DNA of 38,322 nt from Butyricicoccus sp. (GCA_017886875.1 JAGHIZ010000050.1:1-38322), one strand, 5' to 3'. Shown: positions 8,646 through 19,566, counted from the first letter of the stretch. Program-made: numbers and translations. Notes: generated by a model not told the origin, from the letters alone.

Positions 8646-10499
8646 ATGACTTTTAAGGAAATTGATAAAAAATATTATTATAGCGGTTATTTAGGTTCCA
8701 AAATTACAGATAAGGGTACTGTGTTTAAAATTTGGTCACCATTTGCTGAACATATAGAATTAAATCTTTATAAATCTGGTCATGAGGGCGATTGTTATAA
8801 TACAATCGCTCTTGTGAAAGAAGATAAAGGCATATGGAGTTTTAAAACATCAGAAAATCTTGACGGCATTTATTATGATTTTAATGTGACTGTAAATGGT
8901 AAATGTGAGCGAACAGCAGACCCATATGCAAGAGCTTGCGGACTTAATGGCTTTAGAAGTATGGTTGTAGATTTAAAGACTACTAACCCAGATGGTTTTG
9001 AAAATGATATTCCCCCTGAAAAACAAAATGAAGATATAATTTATGAGGTTCATATAAAAGATTTTTCATATGCTGAAAGCGGTGGATTTCCAAAAGAATA
9101 CCGTGGGAAATATAAGGCATTTTGTATAGAAAATACAAGTTTATATAACAAAGGCGAGTATAAAACAGGATTACAGTATTTAAAAGATTTAGGTGTAAAT
9201 TATATTCAGCTAATGCCAATATATGATAGTGGTTCAGTAGATGAAGCAAACCCTGAAAGCTCATATAACTGGGGATATGACCCTGTGAATTATAATGTTC
9301 CAGAGGGTTCTTATGCAACCGATGCGGAAAATGGCAAGGTCAGAATAAAAGAGTTCAAGGAGCTTATACATTCACTTCATAAAAACGGTTTTCGTGTGAT
9401 TATGGACGTTGTTTATAATCATACATATAAAAGTGACTCGTGGCTAGAACGCACAGTGCCAAATTATTATTATCGCAAATGGAAAAATGGTGTTCTCTCC
9501 AATGGTTCTGGTTGTGGCAATGATATAGCAAGTGAAAGGGCTATGTGTTCAAAGTATATTTTAGACTCGGTTATGTATTGGGCTGAAGAATACCATATAG
9601 ACGGATTTCGCTTTGATTTAATGGGGCTTTTAGATGTAAAGCTTATGAACAATATAAGAAAAGCTCTTGATAAACGCTTTGGCAAAGGTGAAAAACTTAT
9701 GTTTGGTGAACCTTGGTCAGCAGATAAGACAGCAACAAGAAATTATTTAGCAAATCAAAACAATATTAAAAAGCTAGATATTAATATTGGTGCTTTTTCT
9801 GATATTATCCGAGATAATATCAAGGGTAGTGTTTTAGATGCTGAAAGCGGTGGGTTTGTAAATGGTGGCAAAGGTTTTGAAGAAAAAATTATAAAAAGTA
9901 TATCTGGTGATGACATATTTTTAGCCCCATCACAAGTTATAAACTATGTATCATGTCATGATGATTTAACTCTTTTTGATAAACTTTCCAAAACGCTTGA
10001 TAGTGAAAAAATACTTGCTGCAAATCGTTTAGCCGCTGCTATTTATATGATGTGTAGAGGCAGACTGTTCTTCCTTTCTGGTGAAGAATTTGGACGAACT
10101 AAGAGGGGAATAAAAAACAGTTATAATAAATCTATTGAGATAAATAAGCTTGATTGGGATTTAGCTTATCAAAACAGAGATTTAATAAATTACTATAAAG
10201 GTTTAATTGCGTTAAGAAAGCAACTTTTAGGTTTATGTGATAAAACAGCTAGAAATAGAGTTATAAAAAGTGAAATTATAGCTGAAAACTGTGTATGTAT
10301 AACAGTTGATAATTCAAGCTCTAAATGGGAACAGTTAAAACTTGTTTATAACTCATCTAGCGAAAATATAAATTTAAAACTTAAAGAGAATTGGCAAATT
10401 CTTGTAGATGGTGAAAATAGTTTTAAATGGCAAACCGAAGATTTTACAAATAATGCAACTATCAAACCTTTATCCGCACTAATTCTAGGTAAAAAATAA
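8646..10499 (+). CDS. pulA: Type I pullulanase (GH13_14), intracellular
   Basis: A 617-aa debranching enzyme that cleaves alpha-1,6 links in branched maltodextrins. The N-terminal part (about 10-110) looks like a CBM48 module (GTVFKIWSPFAEHIELNLY). The GH13 catalytic domain carries the type I pullulanase signature YNWGYDP (207-213), the nucleophile D324 in DGFRFDL, the acid/base E355 in MFGEPW and the third acid D439 in SCHDD. No signal peptide is present, so it acts in the cytoplasm on imported or stored glucan. It starts 4 nt after the repaired malG end, with AAAGGG upstream, and belongs to the malE operon. Confidence 0.92.
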   Translation: MTFKEIDKKYYYSGYLGSKITDKGTVFKIWSPFAEHIELNLYKSGHEGDCYNTIALVKEDKGIWSFKTSENLDGIYYDFNVTVNGKCERTADPYARACGLNGFRSMVVDLKTTNPDGFENDIPPEKQNEDIIYEVHIKDFSYAESGGFPKEYRGKYKAFCIENTSLYNKGEYKTGLQYLKDLGVNYIQLMPIYDSGSVDEANPESSYNWGYDPVNYNVPEGSYATDAENGKVRIKEFKELIHSLHKNGFRVIMDVVYNHTYKSDSWLERTVPNYYYRKWKNGVLSNGSGCGNDIASERAMCSKYILDSVMYWAEEYHIDGFRFDLMGLLDVKLMNNIRKALDKRFGKGEKLMFGEPWSADKTATRNYLANQNNIKKLDINIGAFSDIIRDNIKGSVLDAESGGFVNGGKGFEEKIIKSISGDDIFLAPSQVINYVSCHDDLTLFDKLSKTLDSEKILAANRLAAAIYMMCRGRLFFLSGEEFGRTKRGIKNSYNKSIEINKLDWDLAYQNRDLINYYKGLIALRKQLLGLCDKTARNRVIKSEIIAENCVCITVDNSSSKWEQLKLVYNSSSENINLKLKENWQILVDGENSFKWQTEDFTNNATIKPLSALILGKK

Positions 10500-10513
10500 G
10501 GAAGATACACTCT

Positions 10514-12433
10514 ATGAGGTTTATTTATGGAAAACAAAATTTTCCTGATAGTATTAGAGGTCAGGAAAATTGCTATTTACTTACAAATGGTTTAGGTGGT
10601 TTCTCATCTCAAAATATTATAGGCGGTGCAAGCAGAAATGACCATGCAGTTTTAATGGCTTGTACTAATGCACCTAACCATAGATGGAATATAATTCACA
10701 GATTAGAAGAAGTAGTCAGCTTTAAAAATGAAGATATTCATATATCAAGCCAGAAATTTTCAAATGGTTTAGATGAAAATGGAGTTAAAAATCTTTCTAT
10801 TGTAGAAATAAAGGCTTTTCCAAAATGGTTATTTGAATTTAAAGGTGTAAGCATTGAAAAAAGTCTTGCAATGGCTTTTGAAGAAAACGCTGTTGCAGTA
10901 AGCTATAAAATAGATAATTTATCTGGTGAAGATTTTAATTTTATTATAACTCCATGGTTGCAATTTGTGCGAAAAGGGCAAGATTTAAACAAAAATCAAA
11001 TTTTTGAATTTGAAAATAATAGTGTTAAATCGTCAGGTTTAAAGCTTGATATCAACACCAATGGAAATTTAAAATCTTTTAGTCCAAAATATCAAAAGCT
11101 ATTTTATGATTATGATGCACCAGATGGCAGACGTGACACAGGTCTTGTATGTGCAAATCATAATATAAGCATTAATGTAAAAGCTGGAGAGCAAAAAGTA
11201 TTAACTATTGTTTTTTCACTTGAAAACACTAAAAAGACAGCACAAACTATATTTAATGAGGCTGAAAAAAGATATAATGACATTCAAAATCAGTGTGGTT
11301 TAAAAAATGAAGTTGCACGTCAGCTTGCAGTTAGTGCAGATGCTTTTATATCAAAAAGAGCTTCAACGAATGCTAAAACTATTTTAGCAGGCTATCCATT
11401 TTTTGAGGACTGGGGTAGAGATACTATGATTGCTCTTGTTGGCTGTACACTGTCAACAAAACGCTTTGAAGATGCAAAAAGTATTCTAAAAACATTTATA
11501 GAGCATGAAAAAGATGGTCTTATGCCAAATTTATTTCCAGAAGGTAAAAATGAGCCATTATACAATACAGTTGATGCAGCTTTATTATTTATAAACTGCA
11601 TTTGGCTATATTATAAAAAAACAAATGATTTAGATTTTGTAAAACAGGCTTTACCTGTTATGGAAAATATAATAAATGGATATTATAAAGGTACTAAATT
11701 TAATATTCATATGGATACAGACTATTTAATAACAGCAGGTGAAGGACTTGACCAAGTAACATGGATGGACGTTAGATTTGAAGATATACTTCCAACCCCA
11801 CGCCATGGAAAACCAGTTGAAATAAATGCTTATTGGTATAATGCACTGAAAATCATGCAAAATCTATACGAAGCTTTAGAAAAAGACAGCACATTTTATA
11901 AAGATTTATCCGAAAAAGTAAAACAGAGCTTTAATCTAAAATTTTGGAATAAAAACTGTTTAAAAGATGTTGTTTCGGGTACAAGTGCAGATTGTCAAAT
12001 TAGATGTAATCAAATTTGGGCGATTTCAATGCCTTTTACTATGCTAGAACCAGAAAAAGAAAAACAGGTTGTAAATACTGTTTTTAGACATCTTTATACA
12101 CCTGTTGGACTTCGCACACTTTCACCATATGATAGTGAGTTTAAAGGCTTTTATGGTGGAGAGCAAAAAAATAGAGATTTAGCATATCATCAAGGTACAG
12201 TTTGGCCATTTCCTTTAGGTGCATATTATCTTGCATATCTAAAGGTTTATGGTGATAAAGAAAGAATAAAAAACCAGTTAAATGCACTAATTCCAGCATT
12301 AACTGAAGGGTGTGCAGGTCAACTTCCAGAAGTTTATGACGGTGAAAACCCTACTATGTCTAAAGGCTGCTTTGCACAGGCTTGGAGTATAGGAGAACTT
12401 TTAAGAGTATATGAAGCTTTAGAGCAAAATTGA
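10514..12433 (+). CDS. GH133 glycogen debranching enzyme (amylo-alpha-1,6-glucosidase)
   Basis: A 639-aa protein with the bacterial/archaeal GDE layout. The N-terminal beta-rich domain (about 1-250) starts with NCYLLTNGLGGFSSQNI and continues RNDHAVL. The C-terminal (alpha/alpha)6 catalytic domain has the family marker EDWGRDTMIAL near residue 298, then VTWMDVR and YHQGTVWPFPLGAY. Eukaryotic GDE carries an extra GH13 glucanotransferase domain; this protein does not, so the transferase step would fall to MalQ, encoded two genes downstream. It hydrolyses single alpha-1,6-linked glucosyl stubs left by phosphorylase and transferase. AAGGAAG (10498-10504) is 9 nt upstream of the ATG. It lacks a signal peptide. 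Confidence 0.85.
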   Translation: MRFIYGKQNFPDSIRGQENCYLLTNGLGGFSSQNIIGGASRNDHAVLMACTNAPNHRWNIIHRLEEVVSFKNEDIHISSQKFSNGLDENGVKNLSIVEIKAFPKWLFEFKGVSIEKSLAMAFEENAVAVSYKIDNLSGEDFNFIITPWLQFVRKGQDLNKNQIFEFENNSVKSSGLKLDINTNGNLKSFSPKYQKLFYDYDAPDGRRDTGLVCANHNISINVKAGEQKVLTIVFSLENTKKTAQTIFNEAEKRYNDIQNQCGLKNEVARQLAVSADAFISKRASTNAKTILAGYPFFEDWGRDTMIALVGCTLSTKRFEDAKSILKTFIEHEKDGLMPNLFPEGKNEPLYNTVDAALLFINCIWLYYKKTNDLDFVKQALPVMENIINGYYKGTKFNIHMDTDYLITAGEGLDQVTWMDVRFEDILPTPRHGKPVEINAYWYNALKIMQNLYEALEKDSTFYKDLSEKVKQSFNLKFWNKNCLKDVVSGTSADCQIRCNQIWAISMPFTMLEPEKEKQVVNTVFRHLYTPVGLRTLSPYDSEFKGFYGGEQKNRDLAYHQGTVWPFPLGAYYLAYLKVYGDKERIKNQLNALIPALTEGCAGQLPEVYDGENPTMSKGCFAQAWSIGELLRVYEALEQN

Positions 12434-12449
12434 AATGAGGTAATTTAAA

Positions 12450-14708
12450 ATGGAACAACAATTACAAGCTATTTTAAAAAATCAGTTTAATAAAACACTT
12501 GAAACAGCAGAAAAATCTGAAATTTATCAAGCACTCATGCTATTTACTAAGCATAAAATGCAAGATATGCCTAAAAATACAGGTGAACGTAAACTATATT
12601 ATGTATCTGCTGAATTTTTAATCGGTAAGTTACTTTCTAATAATCTTATAAATCTTGGTTTATTTGATGAAGCTAAAGAGCTTTTAAATCATTATGGTTA
12701 TGATTTAACTGAAATTGAAGATGAGGAGCTTGAGCCATCTTTGGGAAATGGCGGCTTAGGCAGACTTGCAGCGTGTTTCCTAGACTCTATTGCAACACTT
12801 AATTTATGTGGTGATGGTGCAGGGCTTAATTATCATGACGGTTTATTTTATCAGAAATTCTATGATAAAAAACAAAGTGAGCAGAAAAACCCTTGGATTA
12901 CAGAAAAAAGTTGGCTCACTGATACAGGTTTAAGATTTAAAGTTCCATTTGCTGATTTTGAACTTGAAGCAATTATGTATGATATTGATGTACCAGGATA
13001 CAACGGAACATGCAATAAACTTCATTTATTTGATGTTGCAACTGTGGACGAAAATATTATACATGATGGTATAAATTTCGATAAAACAGATATAAAGCAT
13101 AATTTGACATTATTCTTATATCCAGATGATAGTGATGAAGCTGGTCGTTTACTTCGTGTTTATCAGCAGTATTTCCTTGTAAGCAGCACAGCACAGCTTA
13201 TTTTACAAGATACCAAACAGCGTGGCTATGATATCAAGGATTTAAGTAAGCATGTTGTAATTCAAATAAATGATACTCACCCTACAATGATTATTCCAGA
13301 ACTTATCCGCTTGATGACAGCTCAGGGCATAAGTATTGACGATGCTATTGAGCAAGTAAGTAAAACTTGTGCATATACAAACCATACAATTTTAGCAGAA
13401 GCACTTGAAAAATGGCCTATGTCATTTATGAGAAAAGCTGTTCCTCAGCTTGTGCCAATCATTGAGGAGCTTGACCGCAGAGTCAAGGAAAAAACATCAG
13501 ATACTAGAACATGGATTTTAGATAATGAAGATAGAGTGCATATGGCACATATTGACATTCATTATGGTTATAGTGTAAATGGTGTTGCAGCACTTCACAC
13601 CGAAATTTTAAAAAGCTCTGAGTTAAAGCCATTTTATGATTTATACCCTGAAAAGTTTAATAATAAAACAAATGGTATCACTTTTAGACGTTGGCTATTA
13701 CATTGTAATAATGAACTTGCAAGTTATATTGAAAGCTTAATCGGCTCAGAGTTTAAAAAAGATGCAACCAAACTAGAAAAACTGCTTGAATATAAAGATA
13801 ATCAGCAAGTATTAGATAAGTTATGTGAAATTAAAAAGAATAACAAAACAAAGCTTGCAGATTTTCTAATGCACACACAAAATATTAACATTGATACAAA
13901 TTCTATTTTTGATATTCAAATCAAGCGTTTGCATGAGTACAAACGCCAACAGATGAACGCTTTATATGCAGTTTACAAGTATTTAGATATTAAATCTGGA
14001 AATATTCCTAAGCGTCCAATAACCATGATTTTCGGTGCAAAAGCAGCTCCAGCATATACTATTGCTAAAGATATTATTCACTTTATTTTGTGCCTAAGTG
14101 AGCTTATTAAGAATGATAACTATGTTAATAAATATCTAAATATTGTTATGGTTGAAAACTACAATGTAACCAAGGCGGCAAAATTAATTCCAGCTTGTGA
14201 TATTTCCGAACAAATCAGCCTTGCATCTAAGGAAGCATCTGGCACAGGCAATATGAAATTTATGTTAAACGGTGCTTTAACTCTTGGTACAAGAGATGGT
14301 GCAAATGTTGAGATTGCAGAGCTTGTAGGCGATGAAAATATTTATTCATTTGGCAAAAGCTCAGACGAGGTTATTAAATTATATGATGAACATTCTTATT
14401 CATCTGCCGCTATTTATGAGAGTGATGAAAAAATAGCTGAGCTTGTTGACTTTATTGTTGATAAAAAGTTAATTCGTATAGGTGACCCTGTTTGCCTTGG
14501 TCGTTTATATAAGGAAATTGTCGGCAAAGACTGGTTTATGACCTTGCTTGATTTAAAGGAATATATTGAAGTTAAGGAAAAAATGCTAGCTGATTATGAA
14601 GATAGAAACACTTGGGCTAAAAAATCACTTATAAATATTGCAAAAGCTGGTTTCTTCTCATCAGACCGCACAATAGAAGAATATAACAATGATATCTGGC
14701 ATCTATGA
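12450..14708 (+). CDS. malP: Glycogen/maltodextrin phosphorylase (GT35)
   Basis: A 752-aa pyridoxal-phosphate enzyme that releases glucose-1-phosphate from the non-reducing ends of alpha-1,4 glucans. Family landmarks are the N-terminal [27 protein letters not shown], the KRLHEYKRQ segment, and the cofactor site [10 protein letters not shown], where K603 is the predicted Schiff-base lysine. The length fits the short bacterial form, which lacks the extended N-terminal regulatory region of animal enzymes. A GAGG site lies upstream, 16 nt after the GDE stop. The neighbouring importer and MalQ favour maltodextrins as substrate, but glycogen is equally possible. Confidence 0.93.
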   Translation: MEQQLQAILKNQFNKTLETAEKSEIYQALMLFTKHKMQDMPKNTGERKLYYVSAEFLIGKLLSNNLINLGLFDEAKELLNHYGYDLTEIEDEELEPSLGNGGLGRLAACFLDSIATLNLCGDGAGLNYHDGLFYQKFYDKKQSEQKNPWITEKSWLTDTGLRFKVPFADFELEAIMYDIDVPGYNGTCNKLHLFDVATVDENIIHDGINFDKTDIKHNLTLFLYPDDSDEAGRLLRVYQQYFLVSSTAQLILQDTKQRGYDIKDLSKHVVIQINDTHPTMIIPELIRLMTAQGISIDDAIEQVSKTCAYTNHTILAEALEKWPMSFMRKAVPQLVPIIEELDRRVKEKTSDTRTWILDNEDRVHMAHIDIHYGYSVNGVAALHTEILKSSELKPFYDLYPEKFNNKTNGITFRRWLLHCNNELASYIESLIGSEFKKDATKLEKLLEYKDNQQVLDKLCEIKKNNKTKLADFLMHTQNINIDTNSIFDIQIKRLHEYKRQQMNALYAVYKYLDIKSGNIPKRPITMIFGAKAAPAYTIAKDIIHFILCLSELIKNDNYVNKYLNIVMVENYNVTKAAKLIPACDISEQISLASKEASGTGNMKFMLNGALTLGTRDGANVEIAELVGDENIYSFGKSSDEVIKLYDEHSYSSAAIYESDEKIAELVDFIVDKKLIRIGDPVCLGRLYKEIVGKDWFMTLLDLKEYIEVKEKMLADYEDRNTWAKKSLINIAKAGFFSSDRTIEEYNNDIWHL

Positions 14709-14718
14709 GGTTAATTAA

Positions 14719-16170
14719 ATGAAACAAACAGGTATTTTAATGGCTGTTTCCTCTCTCCCTGCTCCTTATGGAGTGGGAGAGCTTGGAAATGAAGCTTTTC
14801 AGTGGATAGATATATTACATAAAAATAATATAGATATTTGGCAAATACTCCCTTTAAATCCTACTGGTTATGGTAATTCACCTTATCAGCCTTATTCATC
14901 TTTTGCAGGTGATGAAATTTATATCAGCCTTAAAACTTTAGCTGATGAAGGTTTAATTGATAATTTGCCTAAGCCTTTTAAAAATCAGAAAACAAGAATT
15001 AATTATGATAAAATAAGAGCTTGGAAAGAACCATTTTTACGCAAAGCATTTGAAAATTTCACAAAAACAGATGATTATAATACATTTGCCACTAATGAAT
15101 GGGTTATAAAATATTCTGTATTTCGTGCAATGAAAAAGGCAAATAATAACTGTTGCTGGACAGAATGGAAAACAAATCAGCGTGATTGGAATGAAAATAT
15201 AATCCCAGATGAATTTAGACAAGAAGCCGAATATCATATCTTTTTACAGTATATCTTCTTAAAGCAATGGCAAAAAGTTAAAAACTATGCAAATGAAAAA
15301 AATATTCGTATAATGGGTGATGTTCCATTTTATGTCGGCATAGATTCGGTTGATGTTTGGGCTAATCGTTCTAATTTTCTATTAGATAAAGATGGAAACC
15401 CTCGTTTTATAGCTGGTGTGCCACCAGATTATTTTAGTGAAACTGGTCAGCGTTGGGGCAATCCAATATATGATTGGGACGAACTCGAAAAAACAGGTTT
15501 TAAATTCTGGGTAGAAAGAATTGGATATAGTCAAAAACTATTTGATATTATTCGTATTGACCATTTTAGAGCTTTTGATACATTTTGGAAAATTCCTGTA
15601 AGCTGTCCAACGGCCGTTGAAGGAGAATGGATTGAAGCACCAGGTTATAAAGTTATAGACACACTTTATAAAGAAATACCTAATCTTTGTTTAGTCGCTG
15701 AAGATTTAGGCGATTTACGCCCTGAAGTTTTAACTTTGCGTGACCATTATAATTTAAAAGGTATGAAAATACTTGAATTTGACATTGATACAAACGGAAA
15801 ATATGCAAAAATAGTCGGTGAAAGCAAGGAAAATCAAATACTTTATACTGGTACCCATGATAATGCAACACTTTTAGAATGGTATAAATCTTTAAAAGTT
15901 CCTCAGCGTAGAAAAGTGCGTAAAATGTTAAAAAAACAAGGATTTAAAAATAAAAATATAACATCACGTTTGAATGCTCTTGCATTATCAGCGATTTCAG
16001 ATTGGGTAATACTTCCTATGCAAGATGTAATAGGTTTAGGAGCTGAAGCGAGAATGAATTTACCAGGTACGGTTGGAAGCCCAAACTGGGAATGGTATTT
16101 ACCAGATATGCAACTTGCAAAGAAATCTTTAAATTCATTAAAGTCAGATATATTAAAATGGAGGAATTGA
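14719..16170 (+). CDS. malQ: 4-alpha-glucanotransferase, amylomaltase (GH77)
   Basis: A 483-aa GH77 enzyme that transfers alpha-1,4-glucan segments between maltooligosaccharides, giving chains long enough for phosphorylase plus free glucose. It starts with the family pattern GILMAVSSLPAPYGVGELG and IWQILPLNPTGYGNSPYQP. Catalytic acids are visible: nucleophile D281 in RIDHFRAFD, acid/base E328 in VAEDLG and D381 in GTHDNATL. The length matches the compact amylomaltase group; no N-terminal carbohydrate-binding modules are present. It begins 10 nt after malP with a GAGG site and ends 4 nt before the next ATG, so the genes are tightly linked. Confidence 0.93.
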   Translation: MKQTGILMAVSSLPAPYGVGELGNEAFQWIDILHKNNIDIWQILPLNPTGYGNSPYQPYSSFAGDEIYISLKTLADEGLIDNLPKPFKNQKTRINYDKIRAWKEPFLRKAFENFTKTDDYNTFATNEWVIKYSVFRAMKKANNNCCWTEWKTNQRDWNENIIPDEFRQEAEYHIFLQYIFLKQWQKVKNYANEKNIRIMGDVPFYVGIDSVDVWANRSNFLLDKDGNPRFIAGVPPDYFSETGQRWGNPIYDWDELEKTGFKFWVERIGYSQKLFDIIRIDHFRAFDTFWKIPVSCPTAVEGEWIEAPGYKVIDTLYKEIPNLCLVAEDLGDLRPEVLTLRDHYNLKGMKILEFDIDTNGKYAKIVGESKENQILYTGTHDNATLLEWYKSLKVPQRRKVRKMLKKQGFKNKNITSRLNALALSAISDWVILPMQDVIGLGAEARMNLPGTVGSPNWEWYLPDMQLAKKSLNSLKSDILKWRN

Positions 16171-16174
16171 CAAA

Positions 16175-17881
16175 ATGAATTTTTCAGCGGTATTTCATAG
16201 AGCAACTGCACCATATAGCTATGCTTTAGATACAGATACATTGGTTATTAAACTTCAAACAGATAAAAGTATTGATAAAGTTTTTATACATTGGGGTGAC
16301 CCATTTGAAGCTGGCATATTAGGCGGTACGGAAATATGGAAAGGACAAAAGGAGGAAATAACCAATACAACCGAATTAGAACATCATTTATGGTGGGAAA
16401 TAAAATTAAAACCACCTTACAAACGTTGTAAATATTATTTTGAATTACATCAAGATAATGAAATATGGTTTTATGGTGAAGATGGATTTACAGATAAATG
16501 TAAAGATAACATACCAGCTTGTTTTTTCCAACCATGGATAAACCCAGCCGATGTTATAACCCCTCCAGAATGGGTTAAAAAAACTGTTTGGTACCAAATT
16601 TTCCCTGATAGATTTAATAAATGTCAAAATACAACTATTGATGGTCTTTGCGAATGGAAAACAGGTTCAGTTACTAATGAACAGAAATTCGGTGGAAATT
16701 TACAAGGCATAACAGAAAAACTGGACTATTTATCTGATTTAGGTATAACTGGTTTATATTTAACTCCTATTTTTAAGGCTGAAACCGTTCATAAATATGA
16801 TACGACTGATTACAAACAAATTGACCCTGATTTCGGTACAGAGCAAGATTTAATAAATCTAGTGGAAAAAGCACATGAACATAATATCAAAATTATGATT
16901 GATGCAGTATTTAATCACTCAGGTGATAAATTTGAACCATGGCTTGATGTAAAAGAAAAGGGTAAAAAATCACCTTATTGGGATTGGTTTATGGTAAATG
17001 ATTGGTCTGCAATAGAAAAATGTAGAGATACTAGAGACGGTAGATATTATTCTTTTGCATTTATTTCCAATATGCCAAAACTAAATACTAATAACCCAGA
17101 AGTTATAAAATATATCAGTCAGCTTTGTGCTGATTGGGTGGAAAACTATAATATTGATGGCATTCGTTTTGATGTGGGAAATGAAATTTCTCATAGACTT
17201 ATAAAAGAAATACGTCAAAAAGTACATAAAATTAAAAAAGATGTTTATTTACTGGGGGAAATTTGGCATGACTCTTCCCCTTGGCTTGAAGGTGATGAAT
17301 ATGATGCGGTTATGAACTATCCTTTTAAACAGGCTGTTTCAGGATTTTTTGAAGATAAAACACAAACTTCAAGTCAGTTAGAATGGAAAGTCAAAGCTTG
17401 TATGGGTATGTATCGTAAACAAACTCAAGATGTTATGTTTAATCTTTTGGATTCACATGATACAGATAGACTTATTACAAGGGTTAATAATAATCAAGAT
17501 GTGTTTTTCCAGCAGCTTACTATGCTATTCACTTTAACAGGTAGTCCATGTATTTTTTATGGTACTGAAACTGCTTTAGAAGGCAGTCATGACCCAGATT
17601 GCCGCAGATGTATGCCATGGAATGAGTTAAACACAGAAGTATATGAACAAGTTAAAAAACTTATTTATTTAAGAAAAAATCTTGATGAACTCACAAATAG
17701 CGAGATTTCTTTTAAAACAATTTCACAAAACAATAGAATAGTATGTTATACTCGTGGTAATATAGAAATTATTCTTAACTGTAGTGATACTGATTTTGAA
17801 TTAGATAACACTGAGCAAGTTTATTTTAGTCGAAAACTAGAGAAAAATATTCTTTTATCAGGTGGTATATGTATTAGATAA
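16175..17881 (+). CDS. GH13_20 cyclomaltodextrinase / neopullulanase / maltogenic amylase
   Basis: A 568-aa enzyme with an N-terminal CBM34-like domain (about 1-115, FIHWGDPFEAG, then WFYGEDGF) followed by a GH13 barrel starting WYQIFPDRF. Catalytic residues are D333 in GIRFDVGNE, E362 in LLGEIW and D429 in DSHDTDR. Members of this subfamily hydrolyse cyclodextrins, pullulan and small maltooligosaccharides and are usually cytoplasmic dimers built through the CBM34 domain; the three named activities cannot be separated by sequence. There is no signal peptide. GGAGG lies inside the malQ end, indicating coupling. It is the last gene of the malE operon and is followed by a strong terminator. Confidence 0.88.
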   Translation: MNFSAVFHRATAPYSYALDTDTLVIKLQTDKSIDKVFIHWGDPFEAGILGGTEIWKGQKEEITNTTELEHHLWWEIKLKPPYKRCKYYFELHQDNEIWFYGEDGFTDKCKDNIPACFFQPWINPADVITPPEWVKKTVWYQIFPDRFNKCQNTTIDGLCEWKTGSVTNEQKFGGNLQGITEKLDYLSDLGITGLYLTPIFKAETVHKYDTTDYKQIDPDFGTEQDLINLVEKAHEHNIKIMIDAVFNHSGDKFEPWLDVKEKGKKSPYWDWFMVNDWSAIEKCRDTRDGRYYSFAFISNMPKLNTNNPEVIKYISQLCADWVENYNIDGIRFDVGNEISHRLIKEIRQKVHKIKKDVYLLGEIWHDSSPWLEGDEYDAVMNYPFKQAVSGFFEDKTQTSSQLEWKVKACMGMYRKQTQDVMFNLLDSHDTDRLITRVNNNQDVFFQQLTMLFTLTGSPCIFYGTETALEGSHDPDCRRCMPWNELNTEVYEQVKKLIYLRKNLDELTNSEISFKTISQNNRIVCYTRGNIEIILNCSDTDFELDNTEQVYFSRKLEKNILLSGGICIR

Positions 17882-17885
17882 AAAT

Positions 17886-17913
17886 AAAAGCCAGACAATT
17901 AAGTCTGGCTTTT
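17886..17913. terminator. Bidirectional terminator between the malE operon and malL
   Basis: An 11-bp inverted repeat (AAAAGCCAGAC with GTCTGGCTTTT) and a 6-nt loop. T-rich arms on both strands suit the convergent genes on either side. Confidence 0.85.
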
Positions 17914-17917
17914 GTAA

Positions 17918-19534
17918 TTATTTGTATAAAATCATGCTTTCCCAAGGTCTTAAAACATCAGTTTTTATATCATTATAATTTTGAATTAAAACATTTGCAT
18001 TTTTCCATTCATTAGGTAATTTATATTCGGTTTTATCGTCACCAAAGTTACAAATTACAAGCATTTCATTATTATCTAGCTTTCTTGAATAGATAAATAA
18101 CTTTCCGTGTTCTGGCTCTAATAAAGTAAAATCACCATCTACAAAAATTTTATATTCTTTTCTAAGAGAAATTAATTTTTGATAGTAATAAAAAATAGAA
18201 TTTTCATCATTTAAAGCCATTTCAGCATTTATATCTTTATAATTAGGGTTTACACTTAACCAAGGTGTACCAGTTGTAAAACCTGCATTTTCGCTGTTAT
18301 CCCACTGCATAGGAGTTCGTGCATTATCTCTACCCCTTGCATAGATTGAATTCATAATATCTTCATGAGTATATCCTTTTTCCTTACGTTCTTTATACAT
18401 ATTAAGCGTTTCTAAATCTTTATAATCATCTATATTAAGCTTAATATTTGTCATACCTAGTTCTTCGCCTTGATAAATATAAGGAGTGCCTTGCATACCA
18501 TGAAGCATAGTTGCAAGCATTTTAGCAGACTGCACCCTATATTCTTTATCATTTCCCCAACGTGAAACTGTTCTAGGTAAATCATGATTATTTAAAAATA
18601 AGCTATTCCAGCCTTTATTATGTAAAGCTATCTGCCAATCTGCAAAAGTCTTTTTAAGCTCAACAAGAGATAAAGGTTTTAAATCCCATTTTTCATTTCC
18701 TTGGTCAAGTAAAATATGTTTAAACTGGAAAACCATTGAAAGCTCACTGCCATCTGGGTTACTGTAAAGTTTAGCTCGTTCAATATCAGCACCCCAAGCC
18801 TCACCAACGGTTATAAGGCAGCCTTTTTGGAATGTTTCTCGGCTTAATTCTCTTAAAAATTCATGCAGTTTAGGGCCATTATTAGTAATTTTAAGGTCTG
18901 GCTCTTTTGCAATTTGGTCTATAACATCAAGTCTAAAACCTTCAACGCCTAAATCCATCCAGAAAAGTATCATATCATAGATTTCACGTCTTAAATCAGC
19001 GTTTTCCCAGTTAAGGTCAGGCTGTTCAGGTGCGAACTGATGAAAATAATATTGATTAACTTCATCTACCCAAGTCCAAGCCGAACCGCCAAAACATGCA
19101 ATCATATCATTAGGGGCTTTATCTTTTGTACCATCTCTCCACACATAGTAATCATGATATGGGTTATCTCTGCTTGTTTTAGCCTCTTTAAACCATTTAT
19201 GCTCATTTGAGCTATGATTTAAAACTAAATCCATCATAATGCCTATACCACGTTTTTTACCCTCTTTTATAAGCTCTTTCATATCATCAAGTGAACCATA
19301 CATAGGGTCAATATCTCTATAATCAGAGATATCATATCCATTATCAACTTGAGGAGATTTACAAACAGGGGAGAGCCAAATAACATCTATCCCAAGTTTT
19401 TTAAGATAATCAAGTCTTTTTATTATGCCTTTTAGGTCACCTGTGCCATTGCCTGTGGTATCCTGAAAACTTTTAGGATAAATTTGATATGCAACAGCCG
19501 ATTTAAACCAATCCTTTTTTGTTTTATCTAGCAT
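17918..19534 (-). CDS. malL: Oligo-1,6-glucosidase / alpha-glucosidase (GH13_31)
   Basis: A 538-aa cytoplasmic exo-glucosidase. GH13 signatures appear in order: AVAYQIYPKSFQDTTGNGTGD, DLVLNHSS, nucleophile D203 in GFRLDVID, E245 in VGEAWGAD and D318 in NNHDLPR. The residue after the nucleophile is Val, the state associated with alpha-1,6 (isomaltose-type) preference; alpha-1,4-specific maltases usually have Ala or Thr there. ATG 19534 is chosen because AAAGG lies about 9 nt upstream; GTG 19543 would be too close. It has its own promoter with an overlapping GAAAC repeat. Trehalose-6-phosphate hydrolase and dextran glucosidase are close relatives and remain alternatives, but the glucan locus favours MalL. 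Confidence 0.85.
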   Translation of the reverse strand: MLDKTKKDWFKSAVAYQIYPKSFQDTTGNGTGDLKGIIKRLDYLKKLGIDVIWLSPVCKSPQVDNGYDISDYRDIDPMYGSLDDMKELIKEGKKRGIGIMMDLVLNHSSNEHKWFKEAKTSRDNPYHDYYVWRDGTKDKAPNDMIACFGGSAWTWVDEVNQYYFHQFAPEQPDLNWENADLRREIYDMILFWMDLGVEGFRLDVIDQIAKEPDLKITNNGPKLHEFLRELSRETFQKGCLITVGEAWGADIERAKLYSNPDGSELSMVFQFKHILLDQGNEKWDLKPLSLVELKKTFADWQIALHNKGWNSLFLNNHDLPRTVSRWGNDKEYRVQSAKMLATMLHGMQGTPYIYQGEELGMTNIKLNIDDYKDLETLNMYKERKEKGYTHEDIMNSIYARGRDNARTPMQWDNSENAGFTTGTPWLSVNPNYKDINAEMALNDENSIFYYYQKLISLRKEYKIFVDGDFTLLEPEHGKLFIYSRKLDNNEMLVICNFGDDKTEYKLPNEWKNANVLIQNYNDIKTDVLRPWESMILYK

Positions 19535-19566
19535 TTTTAACACACCTTTTTTCTTTTATTAAGAAA

